Part shown: one piece after another, positions 16,391 to 24,410 of the stretch
How positions within the stretch are numbered: the stretch's first letter is position 1
How the letters are laid out: the number at the start of each line of letters is the position of its first letter
NCBI GenBank assembly: GCA_046316615.1
Contig: JBKDAN010000034.1
Coordinates: forward strand, 72,298-136,297
Direction: 5' to 3'
DNA: 64,000 bases
Origin: BJHL01 sp040378885
Lineage (GTDB): Bacteria; Planctomycetota; Phycisphaerae; Phycisphaerales; UBA1924
Program-made: the position numbers and the translations under genes
The notes under the pieces: model-generated
What the model was told of the DNA's origin: nothing
Databases searched by the model: none
The model's input: only the letters and a program-made list of their open reading frames with translations

Positions 16391-17488
16391 TCAATACGGA
16401 GGACCGACTTCGGTCGAACCCGGCGTCGGGAACGGACGATTGAACACGCCCGGGAAGTCAACACCCTTCAGGCCGCCACGCGTGAACTGATAGTGGCGGT
16501 ACATGCCGATGTCCGTTGAGAACTGAAGGTCATTCTTATCCCACGGACGCAGGTCGAGGTCGCCCTGCGGAATCGTGAAGAGCACCGGCGGCGGCGGCGG
16601 GTTCGCGTTCGCGTTCGTCGGCACCGCACCCAGGTTGGTTTCACGCGTCCGGCGAATGACGACCGACTGGTCGAAAGCCATCAGCGGCTGACGCGCCGAA
16701 GGAACGGCGTAGTAGAGTCGGCGCTTGCCATCATGGCGAGCCACCGAGTCGAAAAGTTGAACCTTCTGCGAGGGGAACCGCACGTCGGTCAGCAGACGCT
16801 TGCCCATGAATCCTGCATCGCCGGGGACGTTGTACGAGAAGTAGGTGTCACCGGGGCCGACAGCCTGCGGACCAGAATCAGCCGAGAAGCTCGCCGGCAC
16901 CACCTGGTACGACGAGCTGTAGGGCCAGCGACGCTGCGTGATCGGCGGCTGGAACGGCAGGAACTCACCGTTGTTGTAGGCTGTGACGTTCTGCCAACGC
17001 AAACGGTTGGTGTCTTCGGGGCACACCACCGCCTTCTCAGGCAGTACGCTCGACACATAATCCTGCAGCACAAGGTGCGTGTACAGAATGTGAGGGATCC
17101 AGCCTGTGCCGCCTTCGCCGCCACCACCCGTCATGGCCGGGATCGGCAGCGAGCTCGCGTCGTTGCCCGTACGGCGACGGACGATGTCAATGGCTTGGAA
17201 GACCGCAGCTTCGTTGTCGCTGCCGGGAGCCTGCAAATCAGGGAACTGGGTCACCGAAGTAAGGTCGGCGCGCCAGCTGAAGCTGTACAGCTTGTCGCGG
17301 TAGTCCGCCGCGTAGCTGTGCGTCGCAACGCCTTGGTTCTTCATGTTCGTCTGGCACACCAACTGGCGACCGGTCTGGCGCCACTGGCCCAGAGCAGGCA
17401 ACAGCAAGCTGATGAGCAGCGCGATGATCGCGATCACGACCAGCAACTCAATCAGCGTGAAACCTGCATTCTTCTTCTGACTCGTCAT
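16391..17488 (-). CDS. Type II secretion/prepilin-like protein with N-terminal methylation motif
   Basis: 365 residues. The N-terminus NAGFTLIELLVVIAIIALLI is a classic type IV prepilin cleavage/methylation site followed by one transmembrane helix, the hallmark of the planctomycete-expanded pseudopilin families (DUF1559-like). The rest (ending PGSTEVGPPY) should lie outside the membrane; its function is unknown. It stands alone with its own terminator, divergent from the TPR lipoprotein. A second gene encoding a protein of exactly the same length (365) but little similarity lies at 29893. Confidence 0.85.
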   Translation of the reverse strand: MTSQKKNAGFTLIELLVVIAIIALLISLLLPALGQWRQTGRQLVCQTNMKNQGVATHSYAADYRDKLYSFSWRADLTSVTQFPDLQAPGSDNEAAVFQAIDIVRRRTGNDASSLPIPAMTGGGGEGGTGWIPHILYTHLVLQDYVSSVLPEKAVVCPEDTNRLRWQNVTAYNNGEFLPFQPPITQRRWPYSSSYQVVPASFSADSGPQAVGPGDTYFSYNVPGDAGFMGKRLLTDVRFPSQKVQLFDSVARHDGKRRLYYAVPSARQPLMAFDQSVVIRRTRETNLGAVPTNANANPPPPPVLFTIPQGDLDLRPWDKNDLQFSTDIGMYRHYQFTRGGLKGVDFPGVFNRPFPTPGSTEVGPPY

Positions 17489-17947
17489 CGACCGTACTCC
17501 ATGGCTCGCGTACCTCGCGAGCGGTGCCCGTCGGGGGAAGGGTCATCGGGGCTCCAGCCCCGCGTTGAGAGACGTTCCAATCCGTGGAACGCGTTCATGT
17601 CCGATTCGCCCAGCGTGTACAGAGAACCCGTACCGCAGGCCCACGTATCCACACTGTTCCGCAAGAATCGACTCTCGGTTGCGACAATCTACACGATTGG
17701 TCCCAATCCGCCAAGCTCGAGCTATGCGGGAAACTCGTGTGGGGGAACGTTTAGTATCCGTGAAGAACCCCAGCTTGTCAAGCCCATCCGTGGCGCAATT
17801 ACCATCAAGCAAACGCGAGAGAGATGTCGTCTATCCCGCGGTCTGGCGAGCATTTGCAGTCCGCCGCGCAACTTTCGCTGCCACGCCCGCACTTTTCGCT
17901 GCTTCTCGCTATACTCTGCCCACCCCATGTTCCACGGAGGGAACTTC
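17489..17947. other. Divergent intergenic region, no gene seen
   Basis: 459 bases between the divergent prepilin-like gene and the TPR lipoprotein gene. It contains a tight palindrome (CGGGGCT-CC-AGCCCCG, 17547-17562) and a -10-like TATACT at 17910-17915, 32 bases before the lipoprotein start. Open frames here show no recognisable protein. Confidence 0.5.
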
Positions 17948-18658
17948 ATGCATCGCACGCGCTCTTTCGTTCTTGGTTCGCTCCTGCTCCTCACCCTTGC
18001 CGGCTGCGGCGGCACCCGCCCCCTGCACGTCATCCAGCGTGACGGCGACCACTTTTATAGCACGAAACGCTGGGACCTCGCCGTCGAGAACTACAGCGAG
18101 TACCTGCAACGCGCCCCCGACAACAACGTCGTCCGCATGAAGCTGGGTGAATCCCAGATGAACGCCGGCGACCCGCGCGCCGCGATCGAGAGCCTCAAGA
18201 TCGCCCTCGATGTCGATCCCCTCAACGATCGCATCGCCGACGGCACCGCCGAAGCCCTCTACCAAGCCGGCGAGCGCGAGGCCCTCACCACCTTCGTGCA
18301 GCGCATCGCCAGCGAACGCGGCCGCGTGAAGGACTACCTGCGCATCGCCGACTACATGAATCGCGTAGGCCACGCCGACGAAGCCCAGACCGCTCTGGTC
18401 ACCGCTTCCAAAATCAGTCAGGGCAACAACTTCGACGTGCAGTGGGCTCTCGTCAAGTTCTACAAGAACCGCGGCGACGCCGACCGCACGATCGAGCGTC
18501 TGCGCATGGCCTACTTCCTCCAGCCCGAGAACGCGGAAGTCCTTGCCGCTATCCGCGAAATGGGCGAGATTCCCGGCCCCAGCTTCGCCCTCGCCCCACG
18601 CGAAATGGACATCCCCCGGGTGACCAACGCTCTCGAGCCGGTCATTCAGACGAAGTAA
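17948..18658 (+). CDS. TPR-repeat lipoprotein
   Basis: 236 residues. ATG 17948 has GGAGG 7 bases upstream. A lipoprotein signal with lipobox Leu17-Ala18-Gly19-Cys20 predicts export and lipid anchoring. The mature part consists of helical TPR-like repeats (YSTKRWDLAVENYSEYLQRA, then DPRAAIESLKIALDVDPL, later RTIERLRMAYFLQPEN). The ladder resembles assembly-scaffold lipoproteins, but no partner gene is adjacent, so the role is open. A terminator follows immediately. Confidence 0.85.
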   Translation: MHRTRSFVLGSLLLLTLAGCGGTRPLHVIQRDGDHFYSTKRWDLAVENYSEYLQRAPDNNVVRMKLGESQMNAGDPRAAIESLKIALDVDPLNDRIADGTAEALYQAGEREALTTFVQRIASERGRVKDYLRIADYMNRVGHADEAQTALVTASKISQGNNFDVQWALVKFYKNRGDADRTIERLRMAYFLQPENAEVLAAIREMGEIPGPSFALAPREMDIPRVTNALEPVIQTK

Positions 18659-18686
18659 CAGAAGGTCTTGGTTTCACAAACTTTGC

Positions 18687-18714
18687 GGCACGGGCCACGC
18701 GCCCGTGCCGTTTT
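18687..18714 (+). terminator. Terminator after the TPR lipoprotein
   Basis: GGCACGGGC (18687-18695) pairs with GCCCGTGCC (18701-18709) around CACGC, followed by GTTTTCGTTTG. The sahR-like promoter -35 box begins in the T-tract that follows. Confidence 0.88.
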
Positions 18715-18717
18715 CGT

Positions 18718-18745
18718 TTGACACGCCCGCAAACCGTTGTATACT
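18718..18745 (+). promoter_or_regulatory. Near-consensus sigma-70 promoter of the SahR-like gene
   Basis: TTGACA (18718-18723), a 16-base spacer, then TATACT (18740-18745). The predicted start of transcription, about 7 bases on, falls inside the operator palindrome and about 10 bases before the ATG, so the mRNA would have almost no leader. Confidence 0.75.
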
Positions 18746-18767
18746 TCATCCGGCTAAACGGATGAAG
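18744..18767 (+). promoter_or_regulatory. Operator-like palindrome overlapping promoter and start codon
   Basis: CTTCATCCG (18744-18752) and CGGATGAAG (18759-18767) are perfect inverted 9-mers around GCTAAA. The site covers the end of the -10 box, the predicted transcription start and the ATG of the ArsR-family gene itself. That placement suits autorepression by a dimeric winged-helix regulator. Confidence 0.7.
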
Positions 18768-19709
18768 ACTACCCCGGCCATCCCCTTGCTCGACCTTCTA
18801 GCAGCTTTGAGCGACCCCACCCGGTTGCGTCTGCTGCGCGTGCTCGATGCACAGGAACTGTCAGTGGGAGAACTGGCCAAGGCGCTGCAGTTGCCGCAGA
18901 GCACGGTGAGCCGCCACCTCAAGGTGTTGCTCGACGCGAGTTGGGTCGTCCGCCGGAGTGAGGGCACGGCGGGACTCTTCTCGATGGGCGAGCTCAGCAG
19001 CGACGCACGCGAGTTGTGGAAGACGATTCGCATGAACGCCGTCGAAGCGAGCGAAGCCCGCGAAGACGACGCTCGCGTGCGGGCCGTGCTTGCGGAACGC
19101 AAGACCGACAGCCTGTCGTTCTTCGGCCGCGTCAGCGATCAGTGGGACGCGATGCGTGCCGAATTGTTCGGCCCGCGTTTCACAGGCATGGCACTGCTCG
19201 CGCTGCTCAACAAGCATTGGCGCGTCGCCGACTTTGGCGCAGGCACGGGCATCGCGACGCACGCGATCGCGCCATTCGTGCATCGCGTCGACGCGGTCGA
19301 GCAGAGCGAAGCCATGCTGTCAGTCGCGCGCGATCGCATGGCTGCCGCGGGCCTCACCAACGTCATGTTCCACCAGGCTCCGGTGGAAGCAACGTCTATC
19401 GACGCAAGCGTGATCGACGCCGCCGTCGCTGTGCTGGTGCTTCACCATGTCGATGAGCCGGCAGAAGCCCTGCGCGAGATGGCACGCGTGCTCGTCACAG
19501 GCGGCACAGCCCTCATCGTCGATATGGTCGCGCACAACCGCGAAGACTACAAGCGCACGATGGGCCACAAGCATCTGGGCTTCTCGCGCGACGAAATGAC
19601 TTCGCTCATGGGGCGAGCGGGACTGTGGGATGTTCGATATGTAGAGCTGCCCGTTGAATCTTCGGCCAAAGGGCCGGGACTGTTTGTGTGTGTGGGGGTA
19701 AAGAAGTAA
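18762..19709 (+). CDS. ArsR-family regulator fused to SAM/SAH-binding methyltransferase domain (SahR-like)
   Basis: 315 residues. Residues ~8-75 are an ArsR winged helix (ALSDPTRLRLLRVLDAQELS, then LQLPQSTVSRHLKVLLDA). Residues ~120-315 are a class I methyltransferase fold with DFGAGTG at 157-163 and a downstream VLVLHHVDEPAEAL block. This architecture and the position just before ahcY match SahR, described in Proteobacteria as a repressor of SAM-cycle genes whose methylase-like domain senses S-adenosylhomocysteine. ATG 18762 lies inside the operator. Assignment is by architecture and neighbourhood; it could also be a true methyltransferase. Confidence 0.82.
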   Translation: MKTTPAIPLLDLLAALSDPTRLRLLRVLDAQELSVGELAKALQLPQSTVSRHLKVLLDASWVVRRSEGTAGLFSMGELSSDARELWKTIRMNAVEASEAREDDARVRAVLAERKTDSLSFFGRVSDQWDAMRAELFGPRFTGMALLALLNKHWRVADFGAGTGIATHAIAPFVHRVDAVEQSEAMLSVARDRMAAAGLTNVMFHQAPVEATSIDASVIDAAVAVLVLHHVDEPAEALREMARVLVTGGTALIVDMVAHNREDYKRTMGHKHLGFSRDEMTSLMGRAGLWDVRYVELPVESSAKGPGLFVCVGVKK

Positions 19710-19710
19710 G

Positions 19711-19781
19711 AACTACCTGAGTACCGAAGTACCTCAGTATCGAAGGAAAGACAGCATTGATCGCGGCGGTTTCAAGCCGCG
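19711..19781 (+). promoter_or_regulatory. Leader hairpins upstream of ahcY
   Basis: Two stems occupy the spacer between the SahR-like gene and ahcY: CTGAGTAC (19717-19724) with GTACCTCAG (19729-19737, one bulged C), and CGCGGC (19762-19767) with GCCGCG (19776-19781). Neither has a T-tract. Part of the first lies within short repeated phrases (AGTACC/AGTATC). Function unknown. Confidence 0.4.
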
Positions 19782-19813
19782 TGACGAAGCGAAGAACTGA
19801 AAGGAAGCATGCA

Positions 19814-21334
19814 ATGACGATGACTGCGACGACGACCAAGCCCAGCAACGCGACGGGTGATTTCAAGGTGAAGGATCTCAACCTCGCCGAACTGGGTCGC
19901 CACGAAATCCGTCTGGCTGAGCACGAAATGCCCGGCCTGATGGCTCTCCGCGAGAAGTACCACGGCCTCAAGCCCCTCGCGGGCGCGAAGGTCGCCGGCA
20001 GCCTGCACATGACCGTGCAGACCGCCGTGCTGATCGAAACGCTCGTCGAACTCGGCGCCGACGTGCGCTGGTGCTCGTGCAACATCTTCAGCACGCAGGA
20101 CAGCGCCGCCGCCGCGGTCGTTGTCGGCAAGAACGGCACGCCCGTGGACCCCAAGGGCATTCCGGTCTTCGCGTGGAAGGGCGAAACCCTCGAAGAATAT
20201 TGGTGGTGCACCGAGCGCACGCTCAGCTGGCCCGACGGCAGCGGCCCCAACATGATCTTGGACGACGGCGGCGACCTCACGCTGCTCGTCCACAAGGGCG
20301 CTCAGTTTGAAGCCGCCGGCAAGGTGCCCGCCTTCAACGCCGCCAGCGAGCCCGAAGAGTGGGGCGTCATCCTCAACCTGCTCAACGAGCAGATGAAGAA
20401 GACCCCCAAGCGCTTCACCAACATGCTCGCCGCCATCAAGGGCGTGAGCGAAGAAACCACCACCGGCGTGCACCGCTTGTACGAGATGGAAAAGAAGGGC
20501 GAACTCAAGCTCCCCGCCATCAACGTCAACGACAGCGCCACCAAGAGCAAGTTCGACAACCTCTACGGCTGCCGTCACTCGCTGGTTGACGGCCTGAACC
20601 GCGCCACCGACGTCATGCTCAGCGGCAAGATCTCCGTTGTGCTCGGCTACGGCGACGTGGGCAAGGGCTGCTGCCAGGCTCTCAAGGGCCAGGGCGCTCG
20701 CGTGGTCGTGACCGAAATCGATCCGATCTGCGCTCTGCAGGCGGCGATGGAAGGCTACGAAGTCACGACGCTCGACCACGTGCTCGCGACCGCTGACATC
20801 TTCATCACGACGACGGGCAACAAGAACGTCATCACCGTCGAGCACATGCGCAAGATGAAGGACAAGGCGATCGTCGCGAACATCGGCCACTTCGACAACG
20901 AAATCGACATGGCTGGTCTGTTCCACGACAAGACCGTCAAGCGCGTCAACATCAAGCCCCAGTTCGATGAGTTCGTGTTCACCAAGCCGGTCGCCGGCCG
21001 CCGCGAACACAGCGTGCTCATTCTCGCCGAAGGCCGCCTCATGAACCTGGGTTGCGCCACGGGCCACCCCAGCTTCGTCATGAGCGCCAGCTTCACCAAC
21101 CAGGTCGTCGCTCAGATCGATCTGTGGGCCAGCGCCAACGGCAAGCCCACGATGGCCGGCATCAAGTACGAAACGGGCAAGGTCTACGTCCTGCCCAAGA
21201 AGCTCGACGAAATGGTCGCCCGCCTGCACCTCGAAAAGCTTGGCGTCAAGCTCACCACACTGAGCGACGATCAGGCTGCCTACCTCGGCGTGCCGAAGGA
21301 CGGCCCCTACAAGCCCAACCACTACCGCTACTAA
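19814..21334 (+). CDS. ahcY: Adenosylhomocysteinase (SAH hydrolase)
   Basis: Splits S-adenosylhomocysteine into adenosine and homocysteine, relieving product inhibition of methyltransferases. 506 residues with LAEHEMPGLMALREKY near the N-terminus, the NAD-binding GYGDVGKGCCQALKGQGARV motif and the conserved C-terminus KPNHYRY. ATG 19814 is preceded by AAGGAA at 7 bases; an upstream in-frame TTG (19757) lacks support. It follows the SahR-like gene by 104 bases in the same direction, so co-transcription under that operator is likely. Confidence 0.97.
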   Translation: MTMTATTTKPSNATGDFKVKDLNLAELGRHEIRLAEHEMPGLMALREKYHGLKPLAGAKVAGSLHMTVQTAVLIETLVELGADVRWCSCNIFSTQDSAAAAVVVGKNGTPVDPKGIPVFAWKGETLEEYWWCTERTLSWPDGSGPNMILDDGGDLTLLVHKGAQFEAAGKVPAFNAASEPEEWGVILNLLNEQMKKTPKRFTNMLAAIKGVSEETTTGVHRLYEMEKKGELKLPAINVNDSATKSKFDNLYGCRHSLVDGLNRATDVMLSGKISVVLGYGDVGKGCCQALKGQGARVVVTEIDPICALQAAMEGYEVTTLDHVLATADIFITTTGNKNVITVEHMRKMKDKAIVANIGHFDNEIDMAGLFHDKTVKRVNIKPQFDEFVFTKPVAGRREHSVLILAEGRLMNLGCATGHPSFVMSASFTNQVVAQIDLWASANGKPTMAGIKYETGKVYVLPKKLDEMVARLHLEKLGVKLTTLSDDQAAYLGVPKDGPYKPNHYRY

Positions 21335-21340
21335 AGACAG

Positions 21341-21370
21341 AGGCACTAGGGACTAGGTACTGGTCACTAG
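21341..21370 (+). repeat. AGGCACTAGGGACTAGG-type repeat downstream of ahcY
   Basis: The 20 bases at 21341-21360 match the rplB-rpsS spacer (2981-3000) with one mismatch. The phrase then continues with degenerate GGTCACTAG copies. Non-coding. Confidence 0.6.
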
Positions 21371-21388
21371 TGCAATTCAGAGAACACC

Positions 21389-21427
21389 AACGCGGGCGTG
21401 TCTTGTGCACGCCCGCGTTTTCTTTTG
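21389..21427 (+). terminator. Intrinsic terminator after ahcY
   Basis: AACGCGGGCGTG (21389-21400) pairs perfectly with CACGCCCGCGTT (21408-21419) around a 7-base loop, followed by TTCTTTTG. Confidence 0.9.
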
Positions 21428-21581
21428 CCGCGCCCGAAGTTATCCACCCTGTCAAATAGCAGGTTACTGGTCCGTTCGGGCACCTTTCGCTTTTGCTTGA
21501 CATGCACTAAACTCTCCCTTCTCAGAAAGCCGCTGCGTCATGGACGATGCTCGGCAGGTTCGTGTTTTCAGAAGGATGCCC

Positions 21582-22481
21582 ATGGCTACTCCCGCTGGTT
21601 CGCAGCCTCAGGTTACAGACGCCTCGCCCGCCCCCGCCCCCAAGGCCAAGACGCCCCAGCGCACCTGGGCCATGGTGCGCGAACGCAAGAGTGGCGTGCC
21701 CGAAGGCGTGTGGCTGCGCTGCGAAAACTGCGAAAACATGGTCTATCGCGGCAACCTGGAGAAGAACCTCCACGTCTGCCCCGAGTGCGGCTTCCACCAT
21801 CGCATCTCCGCCAGCCAGCGCGTCGAGCAACTCGCCGATGAAGGTTCGTTCGTCGAACTGCACGCTGGCCTGCAGCCCGCTGACCCGCTGAAGTTCAAGG
21901 ACCTCAAGGCCTATCCCGATCGCCTGCTCGCCGAGCAGATCAAGACCGGCCAGCGCGACGCCATCAAGGTCGGTCGCATGTTCATCAAGGGTCGTGCCGC
22001 CATGGTGGCCTGCCTTGATCTCACCTTCATGATGGGCAGCATGGGCAGCGTGGTAGGCGAAGCCATCACGCGCGGCATCGAAGAGGCCACGCGCGACGAT
22101 CTGCCCCTCATCATCGTGAGCTGCTCCGGCGGCGCACGCATGCAGGAGGCCGGCCTGAGCCTGATGCAGATGGCCAAGACCAGCGCGGCCCTCGCCCGCT
22201 TTGATGACGCTGGCGGCCTGTTCATCAGCGTGCTCACCGACCCCACCACGGGCGGCGTCACCGCCAGCTTCGCCATGCTGGGCGACATCATCATCGCAGA
22301 GCCCAACGCCCTCATCGGCTTCGCCGGTCCGCGCGTCATCCAGCAGACCATTCGCCAGGAACTGCCCGAGGGCTTCCAGCGCAGCGAGTTCCTCATGAAG
22401 AGCGGCATGGTTGACCGCGTGATCTCGCGTCTGCAACTGCGCAACGAACTCGCACGTCTCATCGACTACGCCGGGAAGTGA
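21582..22481 (+). CDS. accD: Acetyl-CoA carboxylase carboxyltransferase subunit beta
   Basis: Together with AccA it transfers CO2 from biotin to acetyl-CoA to make malonyl-CoA for fatty acid synthesis. The N-terminal zinc ribbon is intact (Cys47, Cys50, Cys66, Cys69) and the crotonase-like core has SCSGGARMQEAGLSLMQMAK and GGVTASFAMLGD. I start at ATG 21582, 6 bases after AGAAGG; an ATG six bases upstream abuts that sequence. 299 residues. The accA partner is not in the window. Confidence 0.95.
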   Translation: MATPAGSQPQVTDASPAPAPKAKTPQRTWAMVRERKSGVPEGVWLRCENCENMVYRGNLEKNLHVCPECGFHHRISASQRVEQLADEGSFVELHAGLQPADPLKFKDLKAYPDRLLAEQIKTGQRDAIKVGRMFIKGRAAMVACLDLTFMMGSMGSVVGEAITRGIEEATRDDLPLIIVSCSGGARMQEAGLSLMQMAKTSAALARFDDAGGLFISVLTDPTTGGVTASFAMLGDIIIAEPNALIGFAGPRVIQQTIRQELPEGFQRSEFLMKSGMVDRVISRLQLRNELARLIDYAGK

Positions 22482-22529
22482 TCGCATCAGCGAAACCCAC
22501 TCTCGCACGCACCGCGTACGCTAGTCTCC

Positions 22530-24335
22530 ATGCGCACCGCAAGTCTCGATACGTCCGCCGCGGCACCTGCTTCAGCGCTCGTATGGAGTGCATGCCTTTG
22601 GGGGCTTGGAGTCGGAATCGCAGGTTCTGTCCCAGTCCTTGCCACATCGAATGAGTGGGTCTCACCGATTATCGCCATGAGCTTTATCGTGCTCGCGGCG
22701 ATGCAGCCCCTGCGCCGCGCGCATTACGTAGGAATGCAGCTGGGTGCCATGGTCATGTGGGGCATCTCGCAGTGGTGGACGTTTCAGGTCGCGTCACTCG
22801 GCTTTGTGCCACTACTCATGGTGCAGGCATGCTGGCTCGTGCTCACGGTCTGGTCGCTCGCACGCATTCGCCGCTGGCTGGGCTGGCGACGCATGACGCT
22901 GCTTGCCCCCGTCGTCATGGTCGCCATCGAGTTCTTCCGTTGCGAAGTCTTCCTCGGAGGCTACGCGTGGGGTATGTACGCGCAGTGGGCCACCGACACG
23001 CTGCTCGCCCGCTTCGCTCCCGTTGCTGGCATGTATGGCGCGAGTTTCGTCGCGTGTGTCATTGCCAGCGCGTTCGCATTCGCGGTGGCGAAGTACTGCC
23101 ACTCTTGGTCGTTCGCGTCCTTCTCACTGCCAGAAGAAGCCCCCACCACGAACGCACAGGATCAGCGGAATCGCAGCATCATGCTCGCGACGCTCTTCGC
23201 ATTCGTGCCGCTGACAGTCGCGCTTGTCATGGGCCAGTATGGCGAAGCCGACCGAACGCGATCCTTCCGCGTCGCCAGCGTCCAAACCAACATTCCGCAG
23301 TCCAACAAGACCTACTGGACGCTCGAATCGGAAGTGCGCGACTATCGCCGCATGCAGCGATTGAGCGAGCAGGCGTCGGAACGCACGCCTTCACTCATCA
23401 TCTGGCCCGAAACGATGATGCCGGGCATCAGCATCGAACCTTCTGCCGTCGCAGCGATGGAAGCCAAGGGCTTGGTGTTCACGCTCAAGGAAGCGATGCC
23501 CGAAGAACTCGGCACCGATGAGAAACGCATCAAGGCAACTGCGTTCTGGGAAGCGCTGAGCGAGCACTCGCGCCGGACCGGCGTGCCCCTTTTGATTGGC
23601 GAAGAAGGGCTCGAGGGCTTCAACGTCGATGTCGACGCGCAGGGCCGCGTCGAGTGGACGCAGACCGCTCGCTACAACAGCTCGTATCTCGTGCGCGATG
23701 GCGCGGTGACGGGCGAGCGCTACGACAAGATCGAACTCACACCGTTCGGCGAGTACATGCCGGTCATCAGCCGCTTTCCTTGGCTGGAGAAGAAGCTCCT
23801 GGGCCTCGCCGCGGCGGGCATGAGCTTTGATCTCTCCGCGGGCACCAAGAAGACTGTTTTCCGCGTGCCCGGAACAAACGGTGACGTGCGCGTGGTGACG
23901 CCGATCTGCTTTGAGATCACCGAAAGCACCGTGTGCCGTGCGTTGACGTTCGCCGGTGCCGAACGCCGCGCGGATGTGCTCGTGAACATGAGCAACGATG
24001 GCTGGTTCCAAGGCTCGGATGCGGCGCGAGAGCAGCACCTTCGCATTTCACAGTGGCGAGCGATGGAACTCGGCACGCCCGTGGTGCGCAGCGCCAACAC
24101 CGGCATCAGCGCGGTGATCGACGCGCATGGCCGCATCGTGTCACGGGGCGTCGATGGCGATGCCAAAGGCGCCCGCGTGGAAGGGGTGCTCGTGGCAGAT
24201 GTGCCGCTGCCCCTTCCGGGTGCCACCTTCTACGCGCGCACCGGCAACTGGCTGGGCTGGAGCATGCTGGGCGGCTGGTTCGCGCTCACGGCGGCAGCCG
24301 TCGTACGATCCCGTCGAAACCAAAAACCGGCGTGA
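22530..24335 (+). CDS. lnt: Apolipoprotein N-acyltransferase
   Basis: Inner-membrane enzyme that adds the third acyl chain to lipoproteins. The first ~230 residues contain several transmembrane helices; the rest is a nitrilase-type domain with the catalytic triad Glu294 (IWPETMMPG), Lys400 (RYDKIELTPFGEYMP) and Cys460 (VTPICFEITES), then VNMSNDGWF. At 601 residues it is longer than E. coli Lnt (512). No Shine-Dalgarno is present; TACGCT at 22517-22522 ends 7 bases before ATG. The next gene encodes a lipoprotein, a plausible substrate. Confidence 0.93.
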   Translation: MRTASLDTSAAAPASALVWSACLWGLGVGIAGSVPVLATSNEWVSPIIAMSFIVLAAMQPLRRAHYVGMQLGAMVMWGISQWWTFQVASLGFVPLLMVQACWLVLTVWSLARIRRWLGWRRMTLLAPVVMVAIEFFRCEVFLGGYAWGMYAQWATDTLLARFAPVAGMYGASFVACVIASAFAFAVAKYCHSWSFASFSLPEEAPTTNAQDQRNRSIMLATLFAFVPLTVALVMGQYGEADRTRSFRVASVQTNIPQSNKTYWTLESEVRDYRRMQRLSEQASERTPSLIIWPETMMPGISIEPSAVAAMEAKGLVFTLKEAMPEELGTDEKRIKATAFWEALSEHSRRTGVPLLIGEEGLEGFNVDVDAQGRVEWTQTARYNSSYLVRDGAVTGERYDKIELTPFGEYMPVISRFPWLEKKLLGLAAAGMSFDLSAGTKKTVFRVPGTNGDVRVVTPICFEITESTVCRALTFAGAERRADVLVNMSNDGWFQGSDAAREQHLRISQWRAMELGTPVVRSANTGISAVIDAHGRIVSRGVDGDAKGARVEGVLVADVPLPLPGATFYARTGNWLGWSMLGGWFALTAAAVVRSRRNQKPA

Positions 24336-24410
24336 TTTGCCGGAGTTTGCCGATTGTTCGTATCAAGCGTCGTGTCGCGGCGCGTCAGTTCACTACGGAG
24401 TCACGCAACC

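Noticed and set aside
19710..19813. SAH riboswitch upstream of ahcY
   Set aside because: Two hairpins exist, but I cannot match the conserved SAH riboswitch core by eye, and a protein regulator (SahR-like) already explains the context. An Infernal search with RF01057 would settle it.
19772..21346. 524-codon open frame opposite ahcY
   Set aside because: Fully antisense to a well-conserved enzyme gene, with no start signal or motif; a shadow of codon bias.
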